From assembly GCA_030832695.1 (NCBI GenBank), contig JAURIP010000094.1:1-6447 (forward strand): 6,447 nucleotides of DNA, written 5' to 3'. The translations under genes and the position numbers were made by a program. The notes below the pieces were generated by a model. That model was given only the letters and a program-made list of their open reading frames with translations, had not been told where the DNA came from and did not search any database. The stretch's first letter is position 1. Each line of letters opens with the position of its first letter. This document shows, one piece after another, positions 1 through 6,061 of this stretch. This DNA is from Sediminibacterium sp. GTDB taxonomy: Bacteria > Bacteroidota > Bacteroidia > Chitinophagales > Chitinophagaceae.

Positions 1-665
1 GGTCCAATATCACTAAAGATCATTAAGTGCGGTTGGTAAGCCAATGCAGAATCTTGGAATCGTTTAAAATCATACACCTGTCTTTTCCCATTGGGCCCTT
101 CGCCATTTGCGCCATCCCACCATAGTTCAAAAAATTTACCATACCCCGTTAATAATTCTTTCATGGTTTGGATATATACCTCATTATATTTAGGTGTTCC
201 ATAATCCGGATGGTTTCTATCCCATGGCGAAATATATACGCCCATTTCAATGCCCGCTTTTTTACAAGCTTCTGATAACATTTTTACCACATCCCCTTTG
301 CCATTTAACCATTTACTTTCTCTTACAGTATGGGTACTGTATTTGCTTGGCCATAAACTAAATCCATCATGGTGTTTGGCGGTTAGGATAATTCCTTTTG
401 CGCCTGCAGCTTTTGCAATTCTTGCCCATTGGTTGCAATCAAGTGCAGTTGGATTAAAAACATTGGGATCCTCACTTCCATGCCCCCACTCCAAATCAGT
501 AAATGTATTTGGGCCAAAGTGAATAAATAAATAAAATTCTTTATCGTGCCATTCCAATTGCATTTTTGTTGGCAAAGGCCCAAAGGTTTTTTGTGCAAAT
601 AATGTCGCTGAATTTAAAATAAATAAAGTAATAATAATTTTAGTTGCGTTGTTGATTAGTTTCAT
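1..665 (-). CDS. GH29 alpha-L-fucosidase, secreted, N-terminal part (cut by left window edge)
   Basis: Predicted retaining exo-glycosidase removing terminal alpha-L-fucose from glycans. The visible 221 residues open with a signal peptide (KLINNATK, then a hydrophobic stretch to about residue 24, TLFA|Q), so the enzyme is exported to the periplasm or beyond. The GH29 barrel follows: FIHFGPNTF (His49), LEWGHGSEDP at 58-67, the paired histidines of TAKHHDGF (His98, His99), GVYISPWDRN at 142-151 and ELWWDGANGE at 180-189, where Asp184 is the expected catalytic nucleophile. The HFGPNTFTD and SPWDRNHPDYG style resembles the GH29-B group (alpha-1,3/1,4-fucosidases), but that subgroup call is inference. 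The acid/base residue lies beyond the edge. The ATG at 663-665 is supported by the signal peptide directly after it. It starts 7 bases after the pdxJ stop, so the two are probably co-transcribed. No Shine-Dalgarno is visible. Confidence 0.93.
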   Translation of the reverse strand, partial: MKLINNATKIIITLFILNSATLFAQKTFGPLPTKMQLEWHDKEFYLFIHFGPNTFTDLEWGHGSEDPNVFNPTALDCNQWARIAKAAGAKGIILTAKHHDGFSLWPSKYSTHTVRESKWLNGKGDVVKMLSEACKKAGIEMGVYISPWDRNHPDYGTPKYNEVYIQTMKELLTGYGKFFELWWDGANGEGPNGKRQVYDFKRFQDSALAYQPHLMIFSDIG

Positions 666-672
666 AATTAAT

Positions 673-1395
673 TTATTTTAGAAGCGCTCGTTTGTATAAT
701 TGTATGGTATTTTCTAATCCTAAATATAATGCGTCACTAATTAATGCATGTCCAATACTTACTTCGTCAATGTTTGAAATTTGTTGTATTAAGTAGGGTA
801 AATTAAATCGATCTAAATCATGTCCTGCATTTATGCCCATTCCTAATTGATTCGCTAGGGCAGCCGCTATAATATATGGTGCAATGGCTGCTTCTTTATT
901 ACCTATTGCAAATTGCTTTGCATACATTTCAGTATACAATTCAATACGATCAGTTCCTGTAGTGGCAGCTGCTTGGACCATTTTTTCATCGGGATCAACA
1001 AAAATAGAAACGCGAATACCTGCACTTTTAAATTTTGAAATTATATTTTTCAGATAGGCCTGTTCGCTGATGGTATCCCAGCCATGGTCACTAGTTAATT
1101 GCCCAAGGGTGTCAGGAACTAAGGTTACTTGTGCTGGTTGTGTGGCTAAAACTAATGCTACAAATTTATCTTCCTTGGGATTACCTTCAATGTTGAACTC
1201 TGTCGTAATAATATTGCTTAAATCTTGCACATCTTGGTAACGAATATGCCTTTCATCGGGTCGGGGATGAACAGTAATGCCCTCCGCCCCAAATCGTTCA
1301 CAATCCTTGGCCACTTTTACCAAATTTGGATTATCGCCGCCACGACTATTTCTTAAAGTAGCGATCTTATTTATATTCACACTTAAACGAGTCAT
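673..1395 (-). CDS. pdxJ: Pyridoxine 5'-phosphate synthase PdxJ
   Basis: Cytosolic last step of the DXP-dependent vitamin B6 pathway: condenses 1-deoxy-D-xylulose 5-phosphate with 3-amino-2-oxopropyl phosphate to give pyridoxine 5'-phosphate. The 240 residues fit the usual PdxJ length. Family motifs run in order along the TIM barrel: LSVNINKIATLRNSRGG at 4-20, ITVHPRPDERHI at 40-51 (His43), NIEGNP at 68-73 (Glu70), VTLVPD at 90-95, DRIELYT at 149-155 (Glu152), GINAGHDL at 187-194 (His192), and the phosphate-binding VSIGHALISDAL at 212-223. The frame stays open to a TTG at 1423-1425, but the ATG at 1393-1395 gives the canonical MTRLSVNIN beginning and leaves a 40-base gap to the divergent ubiD gene, so I chose it. 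The glycosidase gene follows 7 bases downstream. No clear promoter box was found upstream; it may lie inside the first codons of ubiD. Confidence 0.97.
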   Translation of the reverse strand: MTRLSVNINKIATLRNSRGGDNPNLVKVAKDCERFGAEGITVHPRPDERHIRYQDVQDLSNIITTEFNIEGNPKEDKFVALVLATQPAQVTLVPDTLGQLTSDHGWDTISEQAYLKNIISKFKSAGIRVSIFVDPDEKMVQAAATTGTDRIELYTEMYAKQFAIGNKEAAIAPYIIAAALANQLGMGINAGHDLDRFNLPYLIQQISNIDEVSIGHALISDALYLGLENTIQLYKRALLK

Positions 1396-1409
1396 GAGCG
1401 AATTTAAGT

Positions 1410-1417
1410 TATTTTTG
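1410..1417 (+). promoter_or_regulatory. Possible -7 box (TAnnTTTG) for the ubiD-family gene
   Basis: The bases TATTTTTG match the Bacteroidota -7 consensus and end 18 bases before the ATG at 1436, nearly the same distance as the box before the Omp85-like gene. No TTG-type -33 element is seen at the right distance, and in this AT-rich DNA such a match can arise by chance. It falls in the 40-base gap between the divergent pdxJ and ubiD starts, where at least one promoter is expected. Confidence 0.33.
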
Positions 1418-1435
1418 TAACTCAATTAAAAGAGA

Positions 1436-3238
1436 ATGTCTTATTCTAGTTTAGAGGCTTGTTTACTTGATTTGGAGCGGACTGGGCAGCTTTTGCGCAT
1501 AAAAGAACAGGTAGATCCAAATTTGGAGATGGCCGCAATACATTTGCGTGTTTTTGAGCAAAAAGGGCCTGCTATTTTATTCGAAAATGTAAAAGGATCC
1601 AAATTTCGTGCTGCGAGTAATATTTTTGGAACACTTGAGCGAAGTCAATTTATTTTTAGGGATACGCTTACTAAAGTAAAGCAATTGATTGATATTAAAA
1701 TTGATCCCACAGCGGCTATTAAAAATCCATTAAAATCACTTGCTGCCTTGCCCGCAGCATTGAATGCGTTGCCCAAAAAAAATCCAATTTCAAAACCGGT
1801 TTTATTTGAAGAAATAAATATTAGCGATCTTCCATTAATTCATCATTGGTCAATGGATGGGGGTGCATTTGTAACACTGCCACAAGTATATACAGAGGAT
1901 GCCGATAAGCCAGGCATCGAAAATTCAAATTTAGGCATGTACCGTATTCAATTAGATGGGAATGATTATATTTTAAATAAGGAAGTGGGGTTGCATTATC
2001 AATTACATCGTGGTATTGGGGTGCATCAAACAAAAGCAAACAAAAAAGGATTGCCTTTAAAAGTGAGTTGCTTTGTGGGCGGTCCGCCAGCGCATTCAGT
2101 AGCTGCAGTGATGCCACTTCCCGAAGGCATGAGTGAAATGAATTTTGCAGGTGTATTGGCAGGAAAAAGATTTGGGTATAGTTATGTTGATGGATATTGT
2201 ATAAGTACAGATGCCGATTTTGTGATCACAGGCGAAGTATTCCCTGGTGAAAATAAAACAGAAGGTCCTTTTGGTGATCATCTTGGCTATTATAGTTTGC
2301 AACATCCATTCCCGGTGATGAAAGTGCATAAAGTGTATGCGCGAAAAAATGCCATTTGGGCGTTCACTGTTGTCGGTAGGCCACCGCAAGAAGATACCAG
2401 CTTTGGACAATTGATACATAGTATGACAGGATCAGCTGTGTCGAATGAAATTCCTGGTTTAAAAGAAGTGCATGCAGTAGACGCTGCAGGCGTTCATCCA
2501 TTATTATTAGCGATTGGAAGTGAAAGATACACACCGTATTTACAAAATAAAAAACCCGCTGAAATTTTAACAATTGCAAATCATATTTTAGGTACTGGAC
2601 AATTAAGCTTAGCAAAATTTGTTTTTATAACAGCCGATGATTCCAATCAAATAAGTACACATGAAGTGCCTGCTTATTTACAATTTTTATTAGAACGCAT
2701 TGATTTAACTAGCGATATTCATTTTTACACGAAAACAACCATGGATACTTTGGATTATTCTGGTGAAAATTTAAATGCGGGGTCCAAAGTAGTGATTGCT
2801 GCTTATGGGGATGTGAAACGAAGTTTGGCAAGCAACGTGCCAGAGCAGATTCATCAATTAAATGCAAATGCAAAATTAGTATTATCTGGTATTATCGCAT
2901 TAGATGCCGCATTAATAAATACAAAAGGGCTGCAAGAAAAATTAAAAGGGCAGGGGGCAAATTTATTAAACGAGTTAGGCGTAGTCATGTTAATATTAAC
3001 TGAAAATCCAAGTTGGATGGCAGAAAAGATTAATAATTTTTTATGGGCTTGTTTTACAAGAACGAATCCGTCGCATGATATGGAAGGAGTGGATAGTTTT
3101 ATCGATCAAAAACATTGGGGCGCAAATGGTCCTTTAATTTTTGATGCGACAATAAAAAAACACCATGCACCCCCTGTTGAAAAAAATGCAGCCATTGAAA
3201 AAAGAGTAGATACGATACTAGCTAAATACGGGTATTAA
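1436..3238 (+). CDS. UbiD-family decarboxylase (prenylated-FMN dependent), long form
   Basis: Predicted cytosolic decarboxylase of aromatic or polyprenyl-aromatic acids that uses the prenylated FMN made by UbiX. In 600 residues the family signatures are complete: VKGSKFRAASNIFGT at 52-66; NSNLGMYRIQ at 163-172 (Asn165 and Arg170, cofactor and metal region); LHYQLHRGIGVHQ at 186-198 (His191); the VGGPPAHSVAAVMPLPEG region at 214-231; ITGEV at 264-268 (Glu267); and EGPFGDHLGYY at 276-286, where Glu276 and Asp281 match the catalytic acidic pair (EGPFGD/E). The length exceeds that of E. coli UbiD (about 500) and resembles the long forms of other Bacteroidota and of epsilonproteobacteria that are linked to menaquinone synthesis. 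A quinone role is plausible but the substrate cannot be read from sequence. No ubiX is in the window. The start is supported by the family-like opening YSSLEACLLDLERTGQL. Its stop codon overlaps that of the convergent gene. Confidence 0.93.
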   Translation: MSYSSLEACLLDLERTGQLLRIKEQVDPNLEMAAIHLRVFEQKGPAILFENVKGSKFRAASNIFGTLERSQFIFRDTLTKVKQLIDIKIDPTAAIKNPLKSLAALPAALNALPKKNPISKPVLFEEINISDLPLIHHWSMDGGAFVTLPQVYTEDADKPGIENSNLGMYRIQLDGNDYILNKEVGLHYQLHRGIGVHQTKANKKGLPLKVSCFVGGPPAHSVAAVMPLPEGMSEMNFAGVLAGKRFGYSYVDGYCISTDADFVITGEVFPGENKTEGPFGDHLGYYSLQHPFPVMKVHKVYARKNAIWAFTVVGRPPQEDTSFGQLIHSMTGSAVSNEIPGLKEVHAVDAAGVHPLLLAIGSERYTPYLQNKKPAEILTIANHILGTGQLSLAKFVFITADDSNQISTHEVPAYLQFLLERIDLTSDIHFYTKTTMDTLDYSGENLNAGSKVVIAAYGDVKRSLASNVPEQIHQLNANAKLVLSGIIALDAALINTKGLQEKLKGQGANLLNELGVVMLILTENPSWMAEKINNFLWACFTRTNPSHDMEGVDSFIDQKHWGANGPLIFDATIKKHHAPPVEKNAAIEKRVDTILAKYGY

Positions 3239-4026
3239 CATTCAATCCAAGTATGATCGGCTAATAATTTCACCGTTGCAATAAATCCGGCAAATGGCCC
3301 CGAGCCGCCGCCCCATTCACTAGGAGCTACTAGTGATAAAACATGTGAGCCATCCGTTTTTTCATATACATGATATACTTGACCTATTTGCGGCTTGAAA
3401 GTTATTTTAGCTTCGTAAATCATCAAGCTTAACTCCTTACGTTTACGTATTTCTTGTGCTTGCCTTGCCAATAATTCAATTTGTTCCTTAATTTGATTTA
3501 GCTGCATGTTGGTTTGATCCTCCATGGCAGATAAAGCTTTGTGTTTGATAACCCCTTCCTTGGTGGGTCTTATTGCAACACTTCCTGCAGAGGAGGCATA
3601 GGGGAGCACACTTAATTGTTTATGATAAATTTCAATATTTTTAAATGGATCGCCATTTTCTTTAAAACCGTATTGGGTCACTTTTAAAAATCCATTGGCT
3701 AATATTTCATGAACCACTTTTAAAACTTCCTTATTATCCTTATTAAACTGCACTGTTAAGCAGGAGCCATTATTCACTTCGGCAATAACTTCATTGCCTA
3801 ATAAATGGTTGTCAAAGGGCTGTGCGATGCCATTGGGATTTACACTATACTGGGCATAAAAAGCTTCATTTTCTATGTTTACCCAATTATGACTAAAGCT
3901 GAGTGCATGGGCATTTTGAACGCTTTCAATTTTGTAATTTCCGGATTTTGGAACGAGTTGGTACTCGAATTCACTTTTTTCGGGGAATAACTGCCAGCTG
4001 GCTAAAAAATTATATGCTTGAACCAT
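3235..4026 (-). CDS. DUF2452 protein with an N-terminal beta-rich (calycin-like) domain
   Basis: Function unknown; 263 residues with no signal peptide or membrane segment, so probably cytosolic. The C-terminal half (about 145-262) matches my recollection of DUF2452, the family of human C1orf50: a helical stretch MQLNQIKEQIELLARQAQEI at 174-193, then ITFKPQIGQVYHVYEK at 208-223, a hydrophobic strand and VAPSEWGG at 233-240, ending in LADHTWIEC. The N-terminal half (about 5-137) has alternating hydrophobic and polar strands, a Trp in an FLASWQL opening, YKIES, and a closing VTQYGFKENGDPFKNIEIYH pattern. This recalls lipocalin or fatty-acid-binding-type barrels; that fold is inference. A short linker (LSVLPYASSAGS, 138-149) joins the halves. 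The ATG at 4024-4026 lies 52 bases after the Omp85-like gene on the same strand, so they may be co-transcribed, although a possible promoter box lies between. The stop overlaps that of ubiD tail to tail. Confidence 0.85.
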   Translation of the reverse strand: MVQAYNFLASWQLFPEKSEFEYQLVPKSGNYKIESVQNAHALSFSHNWVNIENEAFYAQYSVNPNGIAQPFDNHLLGNEVIAEVNNGSCLTVQFNKDNKEVLKVVHEILANGFLKVTQYGFKENGDPFKNIEIYHKQLSVLPYASSAGSVAIRPTKEGVIKHKALSAMEDQTNMQLNQIKEQIELLARQAQEIRKRKELSLMIYEAKITFKPQIGQVYHVYEKTDGSHVLSLVAPSEWGGGSGPFAGFIATVKLLADHTWIEC

Positions 4027-4037
4027 AAATTATACAA

Positions 4038-4045
4038 CAAAAATA
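4038..4045 (-). promoter_or_regulatory. Possible -7 box (TAnnTTTG) for the DUF2452 gene
   Basis: Read on the minus strand the bases are TATTTTTG, matching the -7 consensus, in the 52-base gap between the Omp85-like stop and the DUF2452 start. It ends only 11 bases before the ATG, which would leave a leader of only a few bases, and no -33 TTG is visible. It may be chance, with the gene read through from upstream; no terminator was found in the same gap. Confidence 0.22.
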
Positions 4046-4078
4046 AGGGCTAAAGGTTGAATTTGGGCCAGTGGATTT

Positions 4079-5923
4079 TTAATTAATTTCAACAAAATCG
4101 GGCTTCTGAATGATGGTTGAATTGTATTTATATTTCAAATTGGTAATGAAGCTAAAATTCCATGGGCTTACTTGCAAATTCGTTCGGGGTAGGTAAAAGC
4201 ATTTTAATTCAATAGTCCCAAATATTAGGTTTTCATTACGTATTCTGGTGCCTGTCCCCACTGCAGTAAATACCCCGCCATTCTTTTTTACTTCGTCAAT
4301 GGCTTTTATATACGTAAGGTTGGCAAACACAAATGGGGAGGATTTAAATCCATATAATGTTTTTGTACTGTATAAAACCGATTCCCAATTGCCTGAAATA
4401 CGGGTACCCCCTTTGATCTGTTCTTTGTTTAATTGCGGAATGCCATAATTACTATAAATCAATAATGCCTCGTTAAATTTATTATTTAAAGTTTGTGCAA
4501 TACTAACATTGAATATATGTCGGTAGGGTGATCCACTTTCGATATATTTTAATTTGCCTATTATTTCCAAGCTAGATAAGAACCTAAAATCCTGGTATTT
4601 TTTTTCTGCGTAGCTACTGCCTATATTGACATTTAAGTGCGAATAATTTCCAGAGGATTGCAATGCGTATTTTTCATATTTCAAACCAGCATATGAAATG
4701 CTATTTATTTCTCTGTAGTATTTTCCAAAAGTTAAGCTCAAGGATTGTCCAATAGGCAAATCCTCGTTACGTCCAAAGCCATATAAATACTTTGTTCTGA
4801 TAATATTTTGGTTGAATACAGTGATTGAAAAAAAATTAGCATTAATATTTCGATAATCTTTATCCAATTGGGCTAAGAAGTTAATAGGGCGAATATTGAA
4901 ACTGTTTTCAAGGTGACGTAACTGTATAATATGACGTCGATTAATTTTATTTATTTTTGTTTTAAAAAATAGCTGGTATCCAACCCAAAAATCTTTGGTG
5001 TCGTAATGGTAATTTAATTTGCTATCAAATAAACTATCACTCCATTTATTAGGATAAGCATTGGTGTTTTTAAATTCCATTAGTTCGAATCCGCCCGTCC
5101 AATTACTTAAAGGATGGAGAAATGGAAGTTCACCCAATAAGTATTTATTTATGGCTGACCTTGATCCATCGGAAATGCTATTTGTATAGTTGTTGATTCC
5201 TCCATTAATATTAATAAAACTTCCAAAAATGTTTCTTAGCTGTAGGTTATATCCCCAGGCAGGTTTCGGTATTCGGGTATTGTCAAAATTGTTATTAATT
5301 TTTAATGCATTCCCTGTGCCAAATAAATTTTCATCACTCAATGAGGCGTCAAATGAATTTTGATTTTTTAAATTTAAACTTCCTCCTAATGGAAATATAT
5401 CCTTGGTGATGATAAATAGGTCTATTTTATTGGTGTCGTATTTTACAGGTAGTGCAATAATTCGCGCATCTTGAATGAAGGTTAGATCCCTTAACCATTT
5501 TTCATTATAGGCAATGATGGTAGGACTGAGTAGTTCGTTGGGTTTGAAAAATAAGTTTTTTCTAATCGTATTATCAGATGAATTTTTATGTAGCTTATTG
5601 GCAATATTTGTAAACTTGTCCTTTTGGTTTATTTGAGGAAGGTTGATATTGGTGGAGAAATTATGTTGTTCAATAATGATATTGTTGATTTGTTTGCCAT
5701 TATATTTTGACAATAGCTCAATATTGTTTGCAATCACATCTCTATTTGTATCGGTCATGGATTCGGCATTACCTGTAATACTTTTTAAAATTTTAAGTTT
5801 TAGGGATGATTTGTTTTTGTCAATAGCATGTTGTTTTACAATACTATCTGATTCATTATTTTGTGCATAAAGGGAACATTGATTGAAAAGTAAAGCCAAC
5901 CATAAAATAAGTACTACCCTCAT
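4079..5923 (-). CDS. Omp85-like (BamA/TamA-type) outer-membrane protein with POTRA region
   Basis: Predicted outer-membrane beta-barrel of the BamA/TamA superfamily, in a Bacteroidota-type form whose role is not established. Of 614 residues, 1-20 form a signal peptide (hydrophobic VVLILWLALLF, with likely cleavage in SLYAQNN). A basic, Lys-rich stretch at 35-48 follows. The periplasmic part has a possible first POTRA strand (GKQINNIIIEQHNF, 76-89) and a well-formed POTRA at about 117-177: NTIRKNLFFKPNELLSP, then WLRDLTFIQDARI, then IDLFIITKDIF, the usual strand-helix-helix-strand-strand pattern. The barrel begins near residue 178, with SDENLFGTGNAL at 196-207 like the first strand of Omp85 barrels, and continues as alternating amphipathic strands to the end. 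It does not finish in an aromatic residue (ends FVEIN). The Cys16 context (LFNQC) is not a convincing lipobox. The gene follows a terminator-like palindrome, so it likely has its own promoter. BamA itself is usually longer, with more POTRAs; this is a shorter relative. Confidence 0.8.
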   Translation of the reverse strand: MRVVLILWLALLFNQCSLYAQNNESDSIVKQHAIDKNKSSLKLKILKSITGNAESMTDTNRDVIANNIELLSKYNGKQINNIIIEQHNFSTNINLPQINQKDKFTNIANKLHKNSSDNTIRKNLFFKPNELLSPTIIAYNEKWLRDLTFIQDARIIALPVKYDTNKIDLFIITKDIFPLGGSLNLKNQNSFDASLSDENLFGTGNALKINNNFDNTRIPKPAWGYNLQLRNIFGSFININGGINNYTNSISDGSRSAINKYLLGELPFLHPLSNWTGGFELMEFKNTNAYPNKWSDSLFDSKLNYHYDTKDFWVGYQLFFKTKINKINRRHIIQLRHLENSFNIRPINFLAQLDKDYRNINANFFSITVFNQNIIRTKYLYGFGRNEDLPIGQSLSLTFGKYYREINSISYAGLKYEKYALQSSGNYSHLNVNIGSSYAEKKYQDFRFLSSLEIIGKLKYIESGSPYRHIFNVSIAQTLNNKFNEALLIYSNYGIPQLNKEQIKGGTRISGNWESVLYSTKTLYGFKSSPFVFANLTYIKAIDEVKKNGGVFTAVGTGTRIRNENLIFGTIELKCFYLPRTNLQVSPWNFSFITNLKYKYNSTIIQKPDFVEIN

Positions 5924-5942
5924 GATATTTTTGTATGCAGCT

Positions 5943-5950
5943 CAAATTTA
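5943..5950 (-). promoter_or_regulatory. Possible -7 box (TAnnTTTG) for the Omp85-like gene
   Basis: On the minus strand these bases read TAAATTTG, an exact match to the Bacteroidota sigma-ABfr -7 consensus TAnnTTTG. The box ends 19 bases before the ATG at 5923, which would give a short leader. A TTG at the edge of the hairpin lies 14 bases upstream of the box, closer than the usual spacing of about 19 or more, so the -33 element is unconvincing. Its position directly after a terminator supports a promoter here. Confidence 0.4.
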
Positions 5951-5963
5951 GGGAATATAACTA

Positions 5964-6011
5964 ACAATAAGCCCCGTCCCCCCGAGTACTCGGGGGGACG
6001 GGGCTTATTGT
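5964..6011 (-). terminator. Perfect 48-base palindrome, probable bidirectional intrinsic terminator
   Basis: The two 24-base arms are exactly complementary with no mismatch and no spacer; the centre AGTACT sits at 5985-5990. The core stem is almost all G and C (GCCCCGTCCCCCCGAG paired with its complement) and its ends are AT-rich (ACAATAAG and CTTATTGT), so either strand gives a very stable hairpin followed by a weak U-rich tail (UUAUUGU). It sits 50 bases after the GH20 stop and 40 bases before the start of the Omp85-like gene, both on the minus strand, so the expected job is to end GH20 transcription. The U tract is short for a textbook terminator, and the lack of a natural loop is unusual; in RNA the central four bases would form the loop. 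Confidence 0.8.
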
Positions 6012-6061
6012 ATCAAGGCAGTGATTTTAAGTTAAACTTACCTATTAAAGCTTTGGGTTGA

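Noticed and set aside
250..522. Plus-strand 90-residue reading frame opposite the fucosidase gene
   Set aside because: Antisense to well-conserved GH29 motifs, no recognisable protein features, and no start signal; best explained as chance.
383..598. Minus-strand 71-residue reading frame inside the fucosidase gene
   Set aside because: It is an out-of-frame shadow of the GH29 coding sequence, whose own frame is open, has a signal peptide and carries all expected motifs.
1396..1425. N-terminal extension of PdxJ from a TTG codon at 1423-1425
   Set aside because: The ten extra residues (MSYKNNLNSL) have no counterpart at the usual PdxJ start, the codon is weak, and the ATG at 1393-1395 gives the family-typical MTRLSVNIN beginning.
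1774..1781. Run of eight A in ubiD as a slippage or frameshift site
   Set aside because: The UbiD frame is continuous and family-like on both sides of the run, so there is no sign of frameshifting.
1821..2615. Three overlapping minus-strand frames opposite ubiD
   Set aside because: They lie antisense to the conserved UbiD core, and their composition (runs of His, Cys, Leu and Tyr) is typical of reverse-complement shadows.
5864..5890. Lipoprotein signal in the Omp85-like protein (Cys16)
   Set aside because: The residues before the cysteine are LFNQ, not an L-[AS]-[GA]-C type lipobox, and a beta-barrel with a later SLYAQ cleavage site fits signal peptidase I better.
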